The notes under the pieces: model-generated
The model's input: only the letters and a program-made list of their open reading frames with translations
Database searches by the model: none
Told to the model about the DNA's origin: nothing
Translations under genes and position numbers: made by a program
Assembly: GCA_035063765.1 (NCBI GenBank)
Contig: JAPSFT010000017.1
Location: 32,478 to 96,477, forward strand
Direction of reading: 5' to 3'
Source of the DNA: Deltaproteobacteria bacterium
Lineage (GTDB): Bacteria; Myxococcota_A; UBA9160; PR03
DNA length: 64,000 nucleotides
Part shown: positions 40,377 through 49,943 of the stretch, one piece after another
Numbering within the stretch: position 1 is the stretch's first letter
Layout: every line of letters starts with the position of its first letter

Positions 40377-41441
40377 ATGCGTGCGGGCGAAGCCGCGCGT
40401 GCCGTCCCTGCGGGCCCGCCGGCCGGGGACTGGAGGCGTCCCCGCTTCCGCGGACCGAGCCTGGCGCGGATGGCGCGCGAGATCGACGCCGGGGTCCTGC
40501 GCTTCCATCTCGCCTACGAGCTGCGCCGGTGGCTGCGGCGCCGGCTCTCGGGCCCCGACGCGGGGCTCCCGACGGCCCTCTTCCTCGAGACGTCGAGCTA
40601 CTGCGAGGGCGCCTGCGCCGACTGCTACGTGCCGGCCGCCGACCGCCGCCGGCATCTCCAGCTCGACCGCGCCACGCTCGACCGCCTGCTCGCGGACGCC
40701 GGGCGCCTGCCGCTCGCCTTCGTCTGCCTGGTGGGCGGCGAGCCCCTCGACGGCTCGGTCGTGGAGCGCAACGTCGAGCTCGTGCGCGATCACCCGCGCA
40801 CGCGCTTCCTGATCTGCACCAGCGGCGAGCCGGGGATCGGGCCGGAGCTCGGCCGCGAGCTCGGCGCGCTGCGCAACCTGTCCCTGCTCGTGTCCTTCGA
40901 GGGCCTTCCGGAGACCCACCAGCGGATCCGCCCGCGCGGCAGCTTCGAGCGCGCGTGCGAAGCCGTCGAGGCCTACCGCCGCTACGGCCGGGGCATGTGC
41001 GGGGCCAGCGTCACGCTGCGGTCGGACAACTGGCGCGAGGCGACGAGCCGGGCCTTCGTCGAGCGGCTCGTCGCCGCCGGCTGCCACTTCCTGTCGTATT
41101 CCCCGTGCGAGACCCGGGACGGCCGCCAGGCGCTCGACCCCGGGCTCTACGCCGACGCCCTCGTGCGGCTGGCGGCGCTCTCCACCTCGGCAAGGACGCT
41201 GTTCTTCTGCCACCCCTTCGGGCAGATCCTCGGCGGGAGGGTCGCGCCGGTGCAGCGCGTGCGGCCGCTCACGGTGGACTACGCCGGCAACGTCTACACG
41301 GCTCGCCGCGGGCCCTCGTTCGGCAACGTCCACGACGTCGGTCTCGCCGCCGTGCTCGCGCGGCCCGCGCTGCGGGCCTCCTACGGCGAGCCGGTGCCGG
41401 GCCCGACCGGTGCTCCGCTCGCAGCGTCGCTCGGCGCATGA
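40377..41441 (+). CDS. Radical SAM protein
   Basis: 354-residue radical SAM enzyme. The [4Fe-4S] cysteines are CEGACADC at about residues 76-83 (CxxxCxxC), the glycine-rich SAM contact is LVGGEPLDG (about 120), and the barrel continues with RFLICTSGEPG and GASVTLRSDNW. The C-terminal part (SYSPCETRDGR and LTVDYAGNVYTARRGPSFGNVHD) resembles an abbreviated SPASM-like end with too few cysteines for two auxiliary clusters. ATG 40377 was chosen because GTG 40314 leaves almost no leader after the inferred promoter, but this is uncertain. No precursor peptide gene is visible next to it; substrate unknown. Confidence 0.8.
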   Translation: MRAGEAARAVPAGPPAGDWRRPRFRGPSLARMAREIDAGVLRFHLAYELRRWLRRRLSGPDAGLPTALFLETSSYCEGACADCYVPAADRRRHLQLDRATLDRLLADAGRLPLAFVCLVGGEPLDGSVVERNVELVRDHPRTRFLICTSGEPGIGPELGRELGALRNLSLLVSFEGLPETHQRIRPRGSFERACEAVEAYRRYGRGMCGASVTLRSDNWREATSRAFVERLVAAGCHFLSYSPCETRDGRQALDPGLYADALVRLAALSTSARTLFFCHPFGQILGGRVAPVQRVRPLTVDYAGNVYTARRGPSFGNVHDVGLAAVLARPALRASYGEPVPGPTGAPLAASLGA

Positions 41442-41541
41442 GCCCCGGCCCGCGGCCCCCCGGTCTTGACAGCGGGGCCGACAGCCGATCGACTTCCCGC
41501 AGCGCCCCTTCCTTCGACGCGCCCGATCGGAGACGCCCGCC

Positions 41542-42405
41542 ATGCCCCTCACGGTGACCCTCCCGGCCGCGCGGTCCGCGCGCCTTCCCGACGGCGTCGC
41601 GATCCAGCCGCGGCGCTTCGACTTCGAAGGTCTCGACCGGATCCCCCAGTACTGGTTCGGGGACAACCCGATCCTCACGCACACCGAGAACGCCTTCTCG
41701 ATCCTGATCCCGCCCGGGGAGCGCTTCTTCATCCGGTCCGTGCAGCACTACGCGGACCGCGCGGAGGATCCGGAGCTGCGCGAGCTGATCCGCGCCTTCG
41801 TCCAGCAGGAGGCCCTGCACACGCGGGCGCACAACGACTTCAACGCCTCGCTCGCGCGCTTCGGCGTCCGCGTCGAGCGCGAGATCGCCTACGCCGACCG
41901 CGTGATGGCCCGGCTGCAGCGGTGGCTGCCCCGGAAGATGCAGCTCGGCGTCACGGTCTTCCTCGAGCACCTGACCGCCACCGGCGCGCACATGCTCTTC
42001 CTCGAGCCGGCGATCGCGCGCGCCATGCACCCCGAGATGCTGCGCTTCTGGCGATGGCACGCGGTCGAGGAGCTCGAGCACAAGGCGGTTGCCTTCGACC
42101 TCTTCCGCGAGGTCGGCGGCGGCTACCTGCTGCGCGTGACCTCCGCGCTCACGGCCGCCCTGCTCCTCACGCTCCCCTTCGTGAAGATCACGCGGCGCAT
42201 GATGCGGGAGGACCCGACGCCCGTCACCGGCTCCATGCGCGAGCAGGCGCGGGAGCTGAACCGCAAGGCCATGGGCCCGCAGCTCCGCCTGGTCCGCGAC
42301 TACTTCCGGCGCGACTTCCATCCCTGGCAGAACCACGACGAGCCGGATCTCGCCGCCTGGTACGCCTCCCCCGAAGCGCCGGGCGGCTACGGCGGGGCGG
42401 CCTGA
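41542..42405 (+). CDS. Ferritin-like metal-dependent hydrolase (PF10118 type)
   Basis: 287-residue helical protein of the metal-dependent hydrolase family PF10118. Candidate diiron ligands follow the ferritin-like pattern: E60, then E90 and H93 (QQEALHTRAH), then E142, and E176/E177 with H180 (HAVEELEHKAVAFD). It opens with the family's variable segment leading to IPQYWFGDNPILTH. A TTGACA hexamer at 41465-41470, about 75 bp upstream, may be a -35 element, but no good -10 is visible. It is one of four proteins in this window with an E...ExxH double pattern. Confidence 0.82.
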   Translation: MPLTVTLPAARSARLPDGVAIQPRRFDFEGLDRIPQYWFGDNPILTHTENAFSILIPPGERFFIRSVQHYADRAEDPELRELIRAFVQQEALHTRAHNDFNASLARFGVRVEREIAYADRVMARLQRWLPRKMQLGVTVFLEHLTATGAHMLFLEPAIARAMHPEMLRFWRWHAVEELEHKAVAFDLFREVGGGYLLRVTSALTAALLLTLPFVKITRRMMREDPTPVTGSMREQARELNRKAMGPQLRLVRDYFRRDFHPWQNHDEPDLAAWYASPEAPGGYGGAA

Positions 42406-42437
42406 AGCGAAGCGTCTCCGCGGGCTACGGTCTCCGG

Positions 42438-43460
42438 ATGTCCACACCGCTGCCGACGCGCTTTCCCTCGCTGCTCGGGCTCGCCGCGCTGCCCTGGTTC
42501 GCGCGCAGCGACGAGGGCCGGCTCGTGCTGCGCGACCGCAGCGTCGGCCCGATCGCCGACCTGCACACGCACCTGGCGCTCTCCTTCGGCCGCCCGCCGA
42601 GCGTGGACCTGGAGCGGCTCCACCCGGAGACGCAGCACTACCTCCCGAGCTGCTGCGGCCTCGACCTCGACGTCTACGCGAACCAGAACATGACGCGCGA
42701 GCACGTGCGGGAGCTCACCCGCGACCTCACCTGGCGAAGCCTCGGCCCGCGCGGCATGCGCGCGACCCACACCGCCCCAAACCTCTTGCGCGAGATGGAC
42801 GAGACCGGGATCCGCGCCGCCCTCCTGCTGCCGATCGACTACCCGGTGCTCTCCCGCAACGCCGACACGGCGCTGGCCCAGGCCCGCGCCCACTCCGGAC
42901 GCCTGCTCTCGTTCGGCTCCGTGCACCCCTTCGCACGCGACGCCGAGCGCCGGCTCGACGGCCAGCTCGCGCAGGGCGCGCGCGGGGTGAAGGTGCACCC
43001 CGGCGTCCAGCTCGTGCGCCCCGACGCCCGCCGCGCACGCCGGCTCTACGGGATGTGCGGCGAGCGCGAGATGGCCGTGTTCTGGCACTGCGGGCCGGCG
43101 GGCATCGAGCCGCGCCTGGGCCGGCACCTGAACCAGGTGCGCTGGTACGAGGCGCCGATCGCCGGGCATCCGCGCACGACCTTCGTGCTCGGCCACGCGG
43201 GCGCCCGCCAGTTCGAGCAGGCCCTTGCGCTGCAGCGCCGGTATCCGAACGTGTGGCTCGAGACCTCGAGCCAGTCGCTCGCCAGCGTGCGCCGCATGGT
43301 CGAGGCCGGTGACACCACCCGCATCGTGCACGGCTCGGACTGGCCGTTCTACCACCCGGCGATCAGCGTGGCGAAGGTGCTGATCGCGACGGAAGGCCGT
43401 CCGGAGGCGCGACACGGGATCCTGTGGGCGAACGGAGCACGGCTGCTCGGGATCGAGTGA
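42438..43460 (+). CDS. Amidohydrolase-2 family metal-dependent hydrolase
   Basis: 340-residue TIM-barrel amidohydrolase. The metal-binding HxH is present in IADLHTHLAL (about 40-46). FWHCGPAG (about 215) and FVLGHAGARQ supply further histidines, and the late aspartate is in VHGSDWPFYHP (about 300). The enzyme has a complete site, unlike the amidohydrolase at 12726-13706. The ATG at 42438 is 33 bp after the PF10118 gene, so the two are probably co-transcribed. Reaction may be hydrolysis or decarboxylation; substrate unknown. Confidence 0.82.
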   Translation: MSTPLPTRFPSLLGLAALPWFARSDEGRLVLRDRSVGPIADLHTHLALSFGRPPSVDLERLHPETQHYLPSCCGLDLDVYANQNMTREHVRELTRDLTWRSLGPRGMRATHTAPNLLREMDETGIRAALLLPIDYPVLSRNADTALAQARAHSGRLLSFGSVHPFARDAERRLDGQLAQGARGVKVHPGVQLVRPDARRARRLYGMCGEREMAVFWHCGPAGIEPRLGRHLNQVRWYEAPIAGHPRTTFVLGHAGARQFEQALALQRRYPNVWLETSSQSLASVRRMVEAGDTTRIVHGSDWPFYHPAISVAKVLIATEGRPEARHGILWANGARLLGIE

Positions 43461-43496
43461 GCTGGCGCGTGCCCGGCGCGGGCGGGCGCCGGCGCG

Positions 43497-44729
43497 TCAG
43501 GCGGAAGCGCCGCGCCACGCCGCGCGGCGGCTGCGGTGGCGGGCGGGCGCCGGCGTCGCGAGCAGCGCGCGGGCCTGCTCGGGGACGCGTTCGAGTCCGG
43601 CGAGGTCGATCGCGCTCGGATCGGGCGGCGCGAGCGCCGCGGCGAGCCAGCCCGTGATGCGCTCGGGGGTGAGCGCCTCCGGCGCCAGGACCTCGGCGAG
43701 CCCGAGCGCCCGCAGGCGCTCGGCGCGGATCCACTGCTCGCTGCGCGGACGCACGCGCGGGACGACGAGCAGCGGCTTGCGCGCCGCGAGCGCCTCGCAC
43801 ACGGTGTTGTAGCCCCCCATCGCGACGATGCGGTCGGCGCTGCACACGAGCGGAGCGACGTCCTTCACGAACTCGATGAGGCGCAGGCGGGGATGCGTGT
43901 CCGCCTGCGCCTCCAGACGCCTGCGCGCGTCGGGTGGCAGGAAGGGCCCCGTCACGATCACGCCCACGGCGTCCTCGGGGATCCGCGCGTGGGCGAAGCT
44001 CCAGGCCACCGGGAAGCCGTCCTGTCCGCCGCCCAGGAGGCAGAGCAGGAGCCGGCCCTCCGGGATACCGAGCCGCGCGCGGTGCGCGCGCGCTGCCGCG
44101 GGCGCCGGCGCCTGCCAGCGCGGCGCCAGGTAGCCCGTGAAGGAGGCGAGGTCCGCGAGCCCGGCGGTGACCGGGTACTCGGCGAGGGGGTCGTAGAGGG
44201 CACGGTCGCCGTACACCCAGATCGCGTCGAAGTGGGCGCGCACCGCCTCGGTGGCGCGATCGGCGCGCCACTCGCGCTCGACGGCGGCGGGCTCGTCGAG
44301 GACGTCGCGCAGCCCGAGCACGCAACGCGTGCCGCCCCGGCGGCGAAGCGTCGCGAGCGCGGGTGCGAGCTCCCCCTCCACGCCGAGCGGGCGCTTGTCC
44401 ACGATCAGCAAGCGGGGCGCGAAGGCCTCGAGCGCCGCGGCGATCGTGCGCGCGCGGAGACCCGTCAGCTCGCCGAGCCCGAGTGCCAGCGATCGCGACC
44501 GGTAGCGGCCGTCCCCCTCCTTCGCGAGCGAGGGCAGGGTGAGGCAGTCGGTGCGCGGCGGGAGCTCGAGGACGCCGGCCTCCTGCACGCCCGAGACGAC
44601 CAGCACCGACGCGCCGAGCGGCGACTCGGCGAGCGCCCGGGCGATCGCGAGGTTGCGCCGCAGGTGCCCGAGCCCCATGGCGTCGTGCGCGTAGAGCGCC
44701 ACGCGCAGGCCCGGACCGCCAGCGACCAT
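43497..44729 (-). CDS. Predicted glycosyltransferase (COG4671-like, MurG fold)
   Basis: 410-residue GT-B protein. N-terminal block YAHDAMGLGHLRRNLAIARAL (about 12-32) is typical of COG4671-type glycosyltransferases. The nucleotide-sugar site is in RIVAMGGYNTVCEALAARKPLLVVPR (about 310-335), as in the MurG superfamily. No signal or membrane segment is visible. The last 25 residues are an Arg/Ala-rich tail. It is convergent with the amidohydrolase gene and lies downstream of the TPP-enzyme gene with a 126-bp gap, so a separate promoter is possible. Sugar and acceptor unknown. Confidence 0.78.
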   Translation of the reverse strand: MVAGGPGLRVALYAHDAMGLGHLRRNLAIARALAESPLGASVLVVSGVQEAGVLELPPRTDCLTLPSLAKEGDGRYRSRSLALGLGELTGLRARTIAAALEAFAPRLLIVDKRPLGVEGELAPALATLRRRGGTRCVLGLRDVLDEPAAVEREWRADRATEAVRAHFDAIWVYGDRALYDPLAEYPVTAGLADLASFTGYLAPRWQAPAPAAARAHRARLGIPEGRLLLCLLGGGQDGFPVAWSFAHARIPEDAVGVIVTGPFLPPDARRRLEAQADTHPRLRLIEFVKDVAPLVCSADRIVAMGGYNTVCEALAARKPLLVVPRVRPRSEQWIRAERLRALGLAEVLAPEALTPERITGWLAAALAPPDPSAIDLAGLERVPEQARALLATPAPARHRSRRAAWRGASA

Positions 44730-44855
44730 CGCCCCCCCTCGGCTGGATCCTCGCTCCAGCCGGGCAGGGATAGCAGCCGGCAGGCCGGTGAGCCGGCGGA
44801 GATCGGAGGGCAGGGCGACGACGCGCGCCTTCGCACGCGCGAGGGGGAGCTGCGG

Positions 44856-46604
44856 CTACGCGTCGAGATCCCCGTAGTACGGGATCCGGACGCCCTGTGC
44901 CGGCGCGGCCCCTCCCGACGGCGCCCGCGCCGCGCCCACCATCGCGAGCGTGATCGGCGCGATCACGGCCGGGTCGACCCGCACGTCCACGCAGGCCGGC
45001 TTGCCGCTCGCGAAGGCCCGCTCGAGCGCCGGCCCGAGCTCGCGCGGGCTCTCGACGTGCTCGGCGTGGCAGCCGAAGCCGGCGGCCGCGAGGTCGTAGC
45101 GGGTCGGGGCGAGGTCCGTCACCACGCGCCGGCCGGGGCCGAAGAGCAGCTCCTGGCCGTGCGCCGACATGCCCCATTGGCCGTCGTTGGCGATCACCGT
45201 CACGATCGGGAGCCCGTGCCGCACGAAGGTGTCGAACTCGGCGAAGTTGAGGCCGACCGAGCCGTCGCCCACGATGCAGAGCACCGGGCTCCCGGGATGG
45301 GCCACCTGGGCCGCCAGCGCAAAGGGCAGGCCGGTGCCGAGGCAGCCGAGGTAGCCGTGCGACAGGAAGCGCCCCGGCGCGTGGACCTCCGCCACCATCT
45401 CCATCCAGGAGGCCGTCTCGCCGCCGTCCGCCGTCACGATGGCGTCCTGCGGCAGGCGCTTCACGATCTCGCTGACGAGGCGATAGGGGTGGACCGGCCC
45501 GCTCTCGCTCGCGAGCGCCTGCGCGAAGAGCATCCGGTGCCCCTCGCGCACGCCCCGCACCGCCTGCTGCCAGGCCGTACCCTCGGGCCAGCGCCGTCCC
45601 TTGGCCGCGGCGCGCAGCGCGACGAGCGCCTCGCGGCAGTCGGCCACGATGCCGAGCTCGACGTCGCGGTTGCGGCCGATCTCCTCGGCGCACACGTCGA
45701 CCTGGATCAGCCGGGCGGCAGCGGGGATCAGCGGGTGGGCGGGATGTCCGGTGAAGAGGCCGAGGCGGGCGCCCAGCACCAGCACGACGTCGGCGTCGCC
45801 GCCCCCGCCGGCGCGGCCGAGGAAGGCGAGATGCGGCAGCCCGCGGCCGCAGAGCGGATGTCCGGCGGGCACGAGGCCGTGGCCGCGCCCGTTCGAGAAG
45901 ACCGGGATCCCGGTCTCCTCGGCGAAGGCGGTGAGCTCGCCCGCAGCCTCGGCGAAGCGCGCGCCGCCGCCCACCACGATCGCGGGACGCTCCGCCCCGT
46001 GCAGCCAGGCGATCGCCTGCTCGACCGCCACCGCGGGCGGGGCCGGGGGCGCATCGGGGGCGACCTTCGCGGGCCGCCGCACCCGGGCGGCGTCGGTGCG
46101 CGCGAAGAGCACGTCGATCGGGAGCTCGAGGTACACCGGACCGGGCCGGCCCGAGCGTGCGATGCGCAGCGCCTGCGCCACCAGGTCCGGGATGCGATGG
46201 GTGTGGGTCACGCGATGCGCCCACTTCGTGATCGGCGTGACCAGCGCGAGCTGGTCGAAGCCGCCCTGGAGCGGCAGCAGCTCCGCGTCGCGCAGGGGAG
46301 CGGCTCCGGCCACGAAGAGCGTCGGCACGCAGTCGAGCCGGGCGTTGGCGATCGCCGTGATGCAGTCGGTGAGGCCGGGCCCGGCCGTCACGAGGGCGAC
46401 CCCGGTCTGGCCCGTGACGCGCGCCCAGCCGTCGGCGGCGTGCCCCGCGGCCTGCTCGTGGCGCGTGTCGACGAGCCGCAGCCCGCGGTCCTTCGCGGCC
46501 TGGTAGATGGCGTCGAGGTGCCCGCCGTGGAGCGTGAAGAGCGTGCGGATGCCCGCGCTCTCGAGCGCCCGGACGAAGAGCTCGCCGCCGTCGGTGGTGT
46601 CCAC
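44856..46604 (-). CDS. Thiamine-diphosphate enzyme, acetolactate synthase-like
   Basis: 582-residue ThDP enzyme of the acetohydroxyacid synthase/2-hydroxyacyl-CoA lyase superfamily. The catalytic glutamate is E50 in RHEQAAGHAADGWARVTG. The central domain follows, and the C-terminal ThDP-Mg motif is GDGSVGLNFAEFDTFVRHG...NDGQWGM. GTG 46604 has GAGGAGG upstream. No regulatory small subunit is adjacent, which argues against valine/isoleucine biosynthesis and for a catabolic or specialised C-C lyase/ligase (acyloin formation, 2-hydroxyacyl-CoA cleavage). It lies 49 bp downstream of the FAD monooxygenase gene, so both may be controlled by operator site 5. Confidence 0.85.
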   Translation of the reverse strand: MDTTDGGELFVRALESAGIRTLFTLHGGHLDAIYQAAKDRGLRLVDTRHEQAAGHAADGWARVTGQTGVALVTAGPGLTDCITAIANARLDCVPTLFVAGAAPLRDAELLPLQGGFDQLALVTPITKWAHRVTHTHRIPDLVAQALRIARSGRPGPVYLELPIDVLFARTDAARVRRPAKVAPDAPPAPPAVAVEQAIAWLHGAERPAIVVGGGARFAEAAGELTAFAEETGIPVFSNGRGHGLVPAGHPLCGRGLPHLAFLGRAGGGGDADVVLVLGARLGLFTGHPAHPLIPAAARLIQVDVCAEEIGRNRDVELGIVADCREALVALRAAAKGRRWPEGTAWQQAVRGVREGHRMLFAQALASESGPVHPYRLVSEIVKRLPQDAIVTADGGETASWMEMVAEVHAPGRFLSHGYLGCLGTGLPFALAAQVAHPGSPVLCIVGDGSVGLNFAEFDTFVRHGLPIVTVIANDGQWGMSAHGQELLFGPGRRVVTDLAPTRYDLAAAGFGCHAEHVESPRELGPALERAFASGKPACVDVRVDPAVIAPITLAMVGAARAPSGGAAPAQGVRIPYYGDLDA

Positions 46605-46653
46605 GCGTCCTGCCTCCTCGATCCGTGCGCGAGCTCGGGCCGCGCGCGCGATG

Positions 46654-48144
46654 CTAGGCGGCTCGCGCCAGGATCGCGAGCATCTCGTCCCGCGGCGGGC
46701 CTGGAAGGGCGGGGGCGCGCTCGTGGCGGCGGGCGTGGGCCGCGAGCACGCGGGAGGCGACATCCGGCCGTGTCATCGCGCCCGGATCGTCGAGCATGTG
46801 GACGACGCGCAGGAAGGCGCGCAACACGTGGAGGTCCTCGCGCAGCGCCGGCAGCAGCCCGTTGCGCAGCACGTTGCGCGCCCAGGCGACCGGGTCGACC
46901 GTCCCGTCGGCGCGCTCGAAGTGGTAGGGGTCCTCGCCGCGCCGCAGCGCCTGGTTGACGAGCACGGCGTCGCGATCCTGCGCGATCTGCGCGCCCACCC
47001 AGGGCGCGCACTCGCGCTCGACCGCGCTCTCGAGGTCGAGCGCCAGCGCGCGGGGATCGTCGGGGTGGCGGGCGAGCGCGTCGGCGAGCGCGTAGGCGGC
47101 GATCCAGGCGAGCGTGCAGCCACGACCCGTGATCGGGTTGGCGTGCGCCAGCGCATCGCCGATCGCCACCAGGCCGAGCGCCAGCGGCTCGCCGTCCTGC
47201 ACGAGGTGACGGCGCACGTCGTTCAGGTTCGCCATGCCGTGGACGTCGGAGATCGGCGTCGAGACGTCCGCCCGTACCCACGGCTCGACGAGCGGCAGGG
47301 CGTGCGTGACGGCCTCGAAGCCGGGCTTGCGCAGGATCGCGCGCAGCGGGTCGTCGTCGGGGGCGGCGGCGATCGTGACCGAGAAGGTGCCGCCGTCGCC
47401 CGGGAAGATCCCGCACTTCAGGTAGCCCAGATCGGCGCCGATCACGGCATCGGGGGCCGGGCGCCCGACGCCGGGCAGCAGTCGATAGAAGCGCGAGCTG
47501 TAGTAGATCCCGCACGCCTGCCGCACCTCTTGCGGACGCGGCGCGCCGATCGCCACGAGCCAGTCGGGCAGGCGCGAGCGGCGGCCGCTCGCGTCGACGA
47601 CGAGGTCTGCGGGAAGGGTCGTCTCCTCGCCGCCGCGGGAGCGCAAGCGCACGCCGCGCACGCGGGGCGGGCCGGGAGCCCCGTTCTCGGCCACGAGCCC
47701 GGTCACCTCGACGCCGCTGTGGTACTCGACGAGGCCCGTCTCGAGCACGTGCTGGCGCAGCGCCCACTCGAGCGTCACGCGACGGCAGGCGAGCAGGACC
47801 ATGTCGTCGTCGCCGGGCTCGAAGGTGGCATCCGGGAACCAGGCCCGCGCCTGTCCGCGGAACGGGATCTCCTCGGCGCCGAGCGCGAGCAGCCGCCGCA
47901 GCAGCTCGGGCTCGCGGTCGCGGATCAGGTTGTGCATCCGCGCCAGGAAGGCGTGCGAGTGCCGGATCTGGGGCGAGCCGCGCCGCTCCCAGGGGTCGTA
48001 GGCGTCGTCTGGCGAGGTCGGGATCGGCAGCGGATCCTTGTCGAGGATCACCGGGCGCCAGCCGTTGCGCGCGAGCGCGAGCGCGCCGATGAGCCCGGCT
48101 ACCGCCCCCCCGACCACGACCACCCGCCCGCCGGATCCGCTCAT
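46654..48144 (-). CDS. FAD-dependent monooxygenase/oxidoreductase (PHBH fold)
   Basis: 496-residue flavoprotein. The N-terminal Rossmann motif is slightly unusual (VVVVGGAVAGLIGALALARNG, with GGAVAG for GxGxxG). The second FAD block is GDALAHANPITGRGCTLAWIAAYALADAL (about 335-365). SYHSG-like central strands and the length fit p-hydroxybenzoate-hydroxylase-fold monooxygenases of secondary metabolism or the geranylgeranyl-reductase type. The start ATG is 36 bp from operator site 5, so binding there would overlap the promoter or the leader. The ThDP-enzyme gene follows. Substrate unknown. Confidence 0.8.
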   Translation of the reverse strand: MSGSGGRVVVVGGAVAGLIGALALARNGWRPVILDKDPLPIPTSPDDAYDPWERRGSPQIRHSHAFLARMHNLIRDREPELLRRLLALGAEEIPFRGQARAWFPDATFEPGDDDMVLLACRRVTLEWALRQHVLETGLVEYHSGVEVTGLVAENGAPGPPRVRGVRLRSRGGEETTLPADLVVDASGRRSRLPDWLVAIGAPRPQEVRQACGIYYSSRFYRLLPGVGRPAPDAVIGADLGYLKCGIFPGDGGTFSVTIAAAPDDDPLRAILRKPGFEAVTHALPLVEPWVRADVSTPISDVHGMANLNDVRRHLVQDGEPLALGLVAIGDALAHANPITGRGCTLAWIAAYALADALARHPDDPRALALDLESAVERECAPWVGAQIAQDRDAVLVNQALRRGEDPYHFERADGTVDPVAWARNVLRNGLLPALREDLHVLRAFLRVVHMLDDPGAMTRPDVASRVLAAHARRHERAPALPGPPRDEMLAILARAA

Positions 48145-48179
48145 CCCGGGCAGGGTCGAGAACCGGTTCTACCGGCGGG

Positions 48180-48195
48180 TATGACCGCCGTCATG
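48180..48195. promoter_or_regulatory. Palindromic operator (site 5 of 8), FAD monooxygenase side
   Basis: TATGAC-CGCC-GTCATG, one mismatch from the exact core, 36 bp upstream of the FAD monooxygenase ATG (minus strand). It lies in the 329-bp gene-free stretch 48145-48473, which otherwise holds only site 6 and the leader of nirK. The sequence between the sites (48196-48374) shows no gene or further clear repeat. Confidence 0.65.
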
Positions 48196-48374
48196 TGCCG
48201 CAGGGCCGCAGGCGACCGTTCCTCCGGGTTATCGCCATCACGCCTGATGCTGGTCGTTGCCGTCTCGCATGAGGCCCGTCCTGCGATCGGCGTGGTGTCG
48301 GCCGCACGACGAGGCGCGCTCGAATCCCGAGTGCCTGCCGGATACGGCCTCGGCCGGTCACGCTCGTGGAGCGA

Positions 48375-48390
48375 CATGACGATCGTCATA
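48375..48390. promoter_or_regulatory. Palindromic operator (site 6 of 8), nirK side
   Basis: CATGAC-GATC-GTCATA, one mismatch from the exact core, 84 bp upstream of the nirK GTG. The inner ten bases (GACGATCGTC) are themselves a perfect palindrome. With site 5 it gives each of the two divergent genes its own dyad, 195 bp apart. Confidence 0.68.
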
Positions 48391-48473
48391 ACCCGGGCAT
48401 GGGGGAAGTGCTCCCGTCTGTGCGGCACGGCGGCTCCTCGTCCAAGGCGGGGGGCGCGAACGGAGGAGCGACC

Positions 48474-49943
48474 GTGATCCGAGCGTTGCGATCGTTGTAT
48501 GGCTGTAGCGCACTGCTGGCCCTTGCCTGCGGGTCCCCGGTCGCGCCCGGTTCCGAGTCCGCCTCCACCCTGCCCGACATCGACCCTGCGAAGCTGCCGG
48601 TGGTCGAGGCCCGCCTCGGGGTGGCGCCGCTCGCGGCGCCCCCGGTGAACCGCGACCACCCCGCGCGCGTGGTCGTCGAGATCGAGGTGCGCGAGGCCGT
48701 GAAGGAGATCTCCGAGGGCGTGAAGTACACGTTCTGGACCTTCGGCGGCTCGGTGCCCGGGCCGATGATCCGGGTGCGGCGGGGCGACGTGGTCGAGCTG
48801 CACCTCCTGAACCACCCCGACAACACGATGCCCCACAACATCGACCTGCACGCGGTCACGGGGCCGGGCGGCGGCGCCGCGAGCACCTTCACGGCACCGG
48901 GCAACCGCACCCAGTTCAGCTTCCGGGCCCTGAACACCGGCGTGTACATGTACCACTGCGCCGAGGCTCCGGTGGGCATGCACATCGCCAACGGGATGTA
49001 CGGGATGATCGTGGTCGAGCCCGAGGAGGGCCTGCGCCCGGTCGACCGCGAGTACTACGTGGTGCAGGGCGACTTCTACACGAAGGGAGACTTTCGCGAG
49101 CCGGGCCACCAGCCCTTCGACATGCAGCGCGCGATCGACGAGGACCCCTCCTACGTGCTCTTCAACGGGCGCGAGGGGTCGCTGGTCGGCGAGGGTGCCC
49201 TGCAGGCCGACGTGAACGAGACGATCCGCCTGTTCATCGGAAACGGGGGGCCGAACCTCGTGAGCTCGTTCCACGTGATCGGCGAGATCTTCGACGTGGT
49301 GCACCCGGAGGGCAGCCCCACCGTGAATCGCGACGTCCAGACCACGCTGATCCCGGCCGGTGGCGCCGCCATCGCGGAGTTCGCGACGGAGGTGCCGGGC
49401 AACTACGTCCTCGTCGATCACTCGATCTTCCGGACCTTCCACAAGGGAACCCTCGGGCTGCTCCAGGTGAAGGGCCCCGAGAACCGGCTGGTCTACTCCG
49501 GGCGCGAGAAGGAGGGGACCTACCTGGCGGGCGCGCCCTCCGACTCGGCGGCCGGCGCCAGCGCCGCCGCGGGCGGCGATTCCCCCGACGCGAGCCATGC
49601 ACGGGGGCAGACCGTGTACCAGTCCGTGTGCTCCACCTGCCACCAGAGCGAAGGCCAGGGCCTCGGGGACGTCTTCCCGCCGCTCGCCCAGAGCGACTAC
49701 CTGATGGACAAGGAGCGCTCGATCCGGATCGTCCTCGGGGGCCTCACCGGGCCGGTGGTCGTGAACGGGAAGACCTTCAACAGCGTCATGCCGCCGCTCA
49801 TGCACCTCGGGGACCGCGAGGTCGCCGACGTCCTGACCTTCGTGCGCAAGAGCTTCGGCAACCAGGGCGACGCCGTCCGCGAGGAGGAGGTGGCGCTCGT
49901 GCGCGAGGCGCTCCGCACGGAGCAGAAGGCGGCACTCCACTGA
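48474..49943 (+). CDS. nirK: Copper nitrite reductase fused to cytochrome c (lipoprotein)
   Basis: 489-residue periplasmic enzyme reducing nitrite to NO. The GTG at 48474 has GGAGGAG upstream and opens a lipoprotein signal ending LLALAC, so the protein is probably membrane-tethered. Type 1 copper ligands are H121, C162, H170 and M175 ([24 protein letters not shown]). Type 2 ligands are H126, H161 and H317 (VDHSIF). The catalytic pair is D124 and H268 ([11 protein letters not shown]). A linker (about 350-378) leads to a class I cytochrome c domain with CSTCH at 387-391 and axial M440 (SVMPPL). The fused haem domain supplies electrons directly. Operator site 6 lies 84 bp upstream. Confidence 0.95.
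   Translation: MIRALRSLYGCSALLALACGSPVAPGSESASTLPDIDPAKLPVVEARLGVAPLAAPPVNRDHPARVVVEIEVREAVKEISEGVKYTFWTFGGSVPGPMIRVRRGDVVELHLLNHPDNTMPHNIDLHAVTGPGGGAASTFTAPGNRTQFSFRALNTGVYMYHCAEAPVGMHIANGMYGMIVVEPEEGLRPVDREYYVVQGDFYTKGDFREPGHQPFDMQRAIDEDPSYVLFNGREGSLVGEGALQADVNETIRLFIGNGGPNLVSSFHVIGEIFDVVHPEGSPTVNRDVQTTLIPAGGAAIAEFATEVPGNYVLVDHSIFRTFHKGTLGLLQVKGPENRLVYSGREKEGTYLAGAPSDSAAGASAAAGGDSPDASHARGQTVYQSVCSTCHQSEGQGLGDVFPPLAQSDYLMDKERSIRIVLGGLTGPVVVNGKTFNSVMPPLMHLGDREVADVLTFVRKSFGNQGDAVREEEVALVREALRTEQKAALH

Noticed and set aside
44856..46604. Biosynthetic acetolactate synthase (ilvB)
   Set aside because: No small regulatory subunit or ilvC follows, and the neighbours are a monooxygenase and a glycosyltransferase, so only the ThDP-enzyme family is supported.
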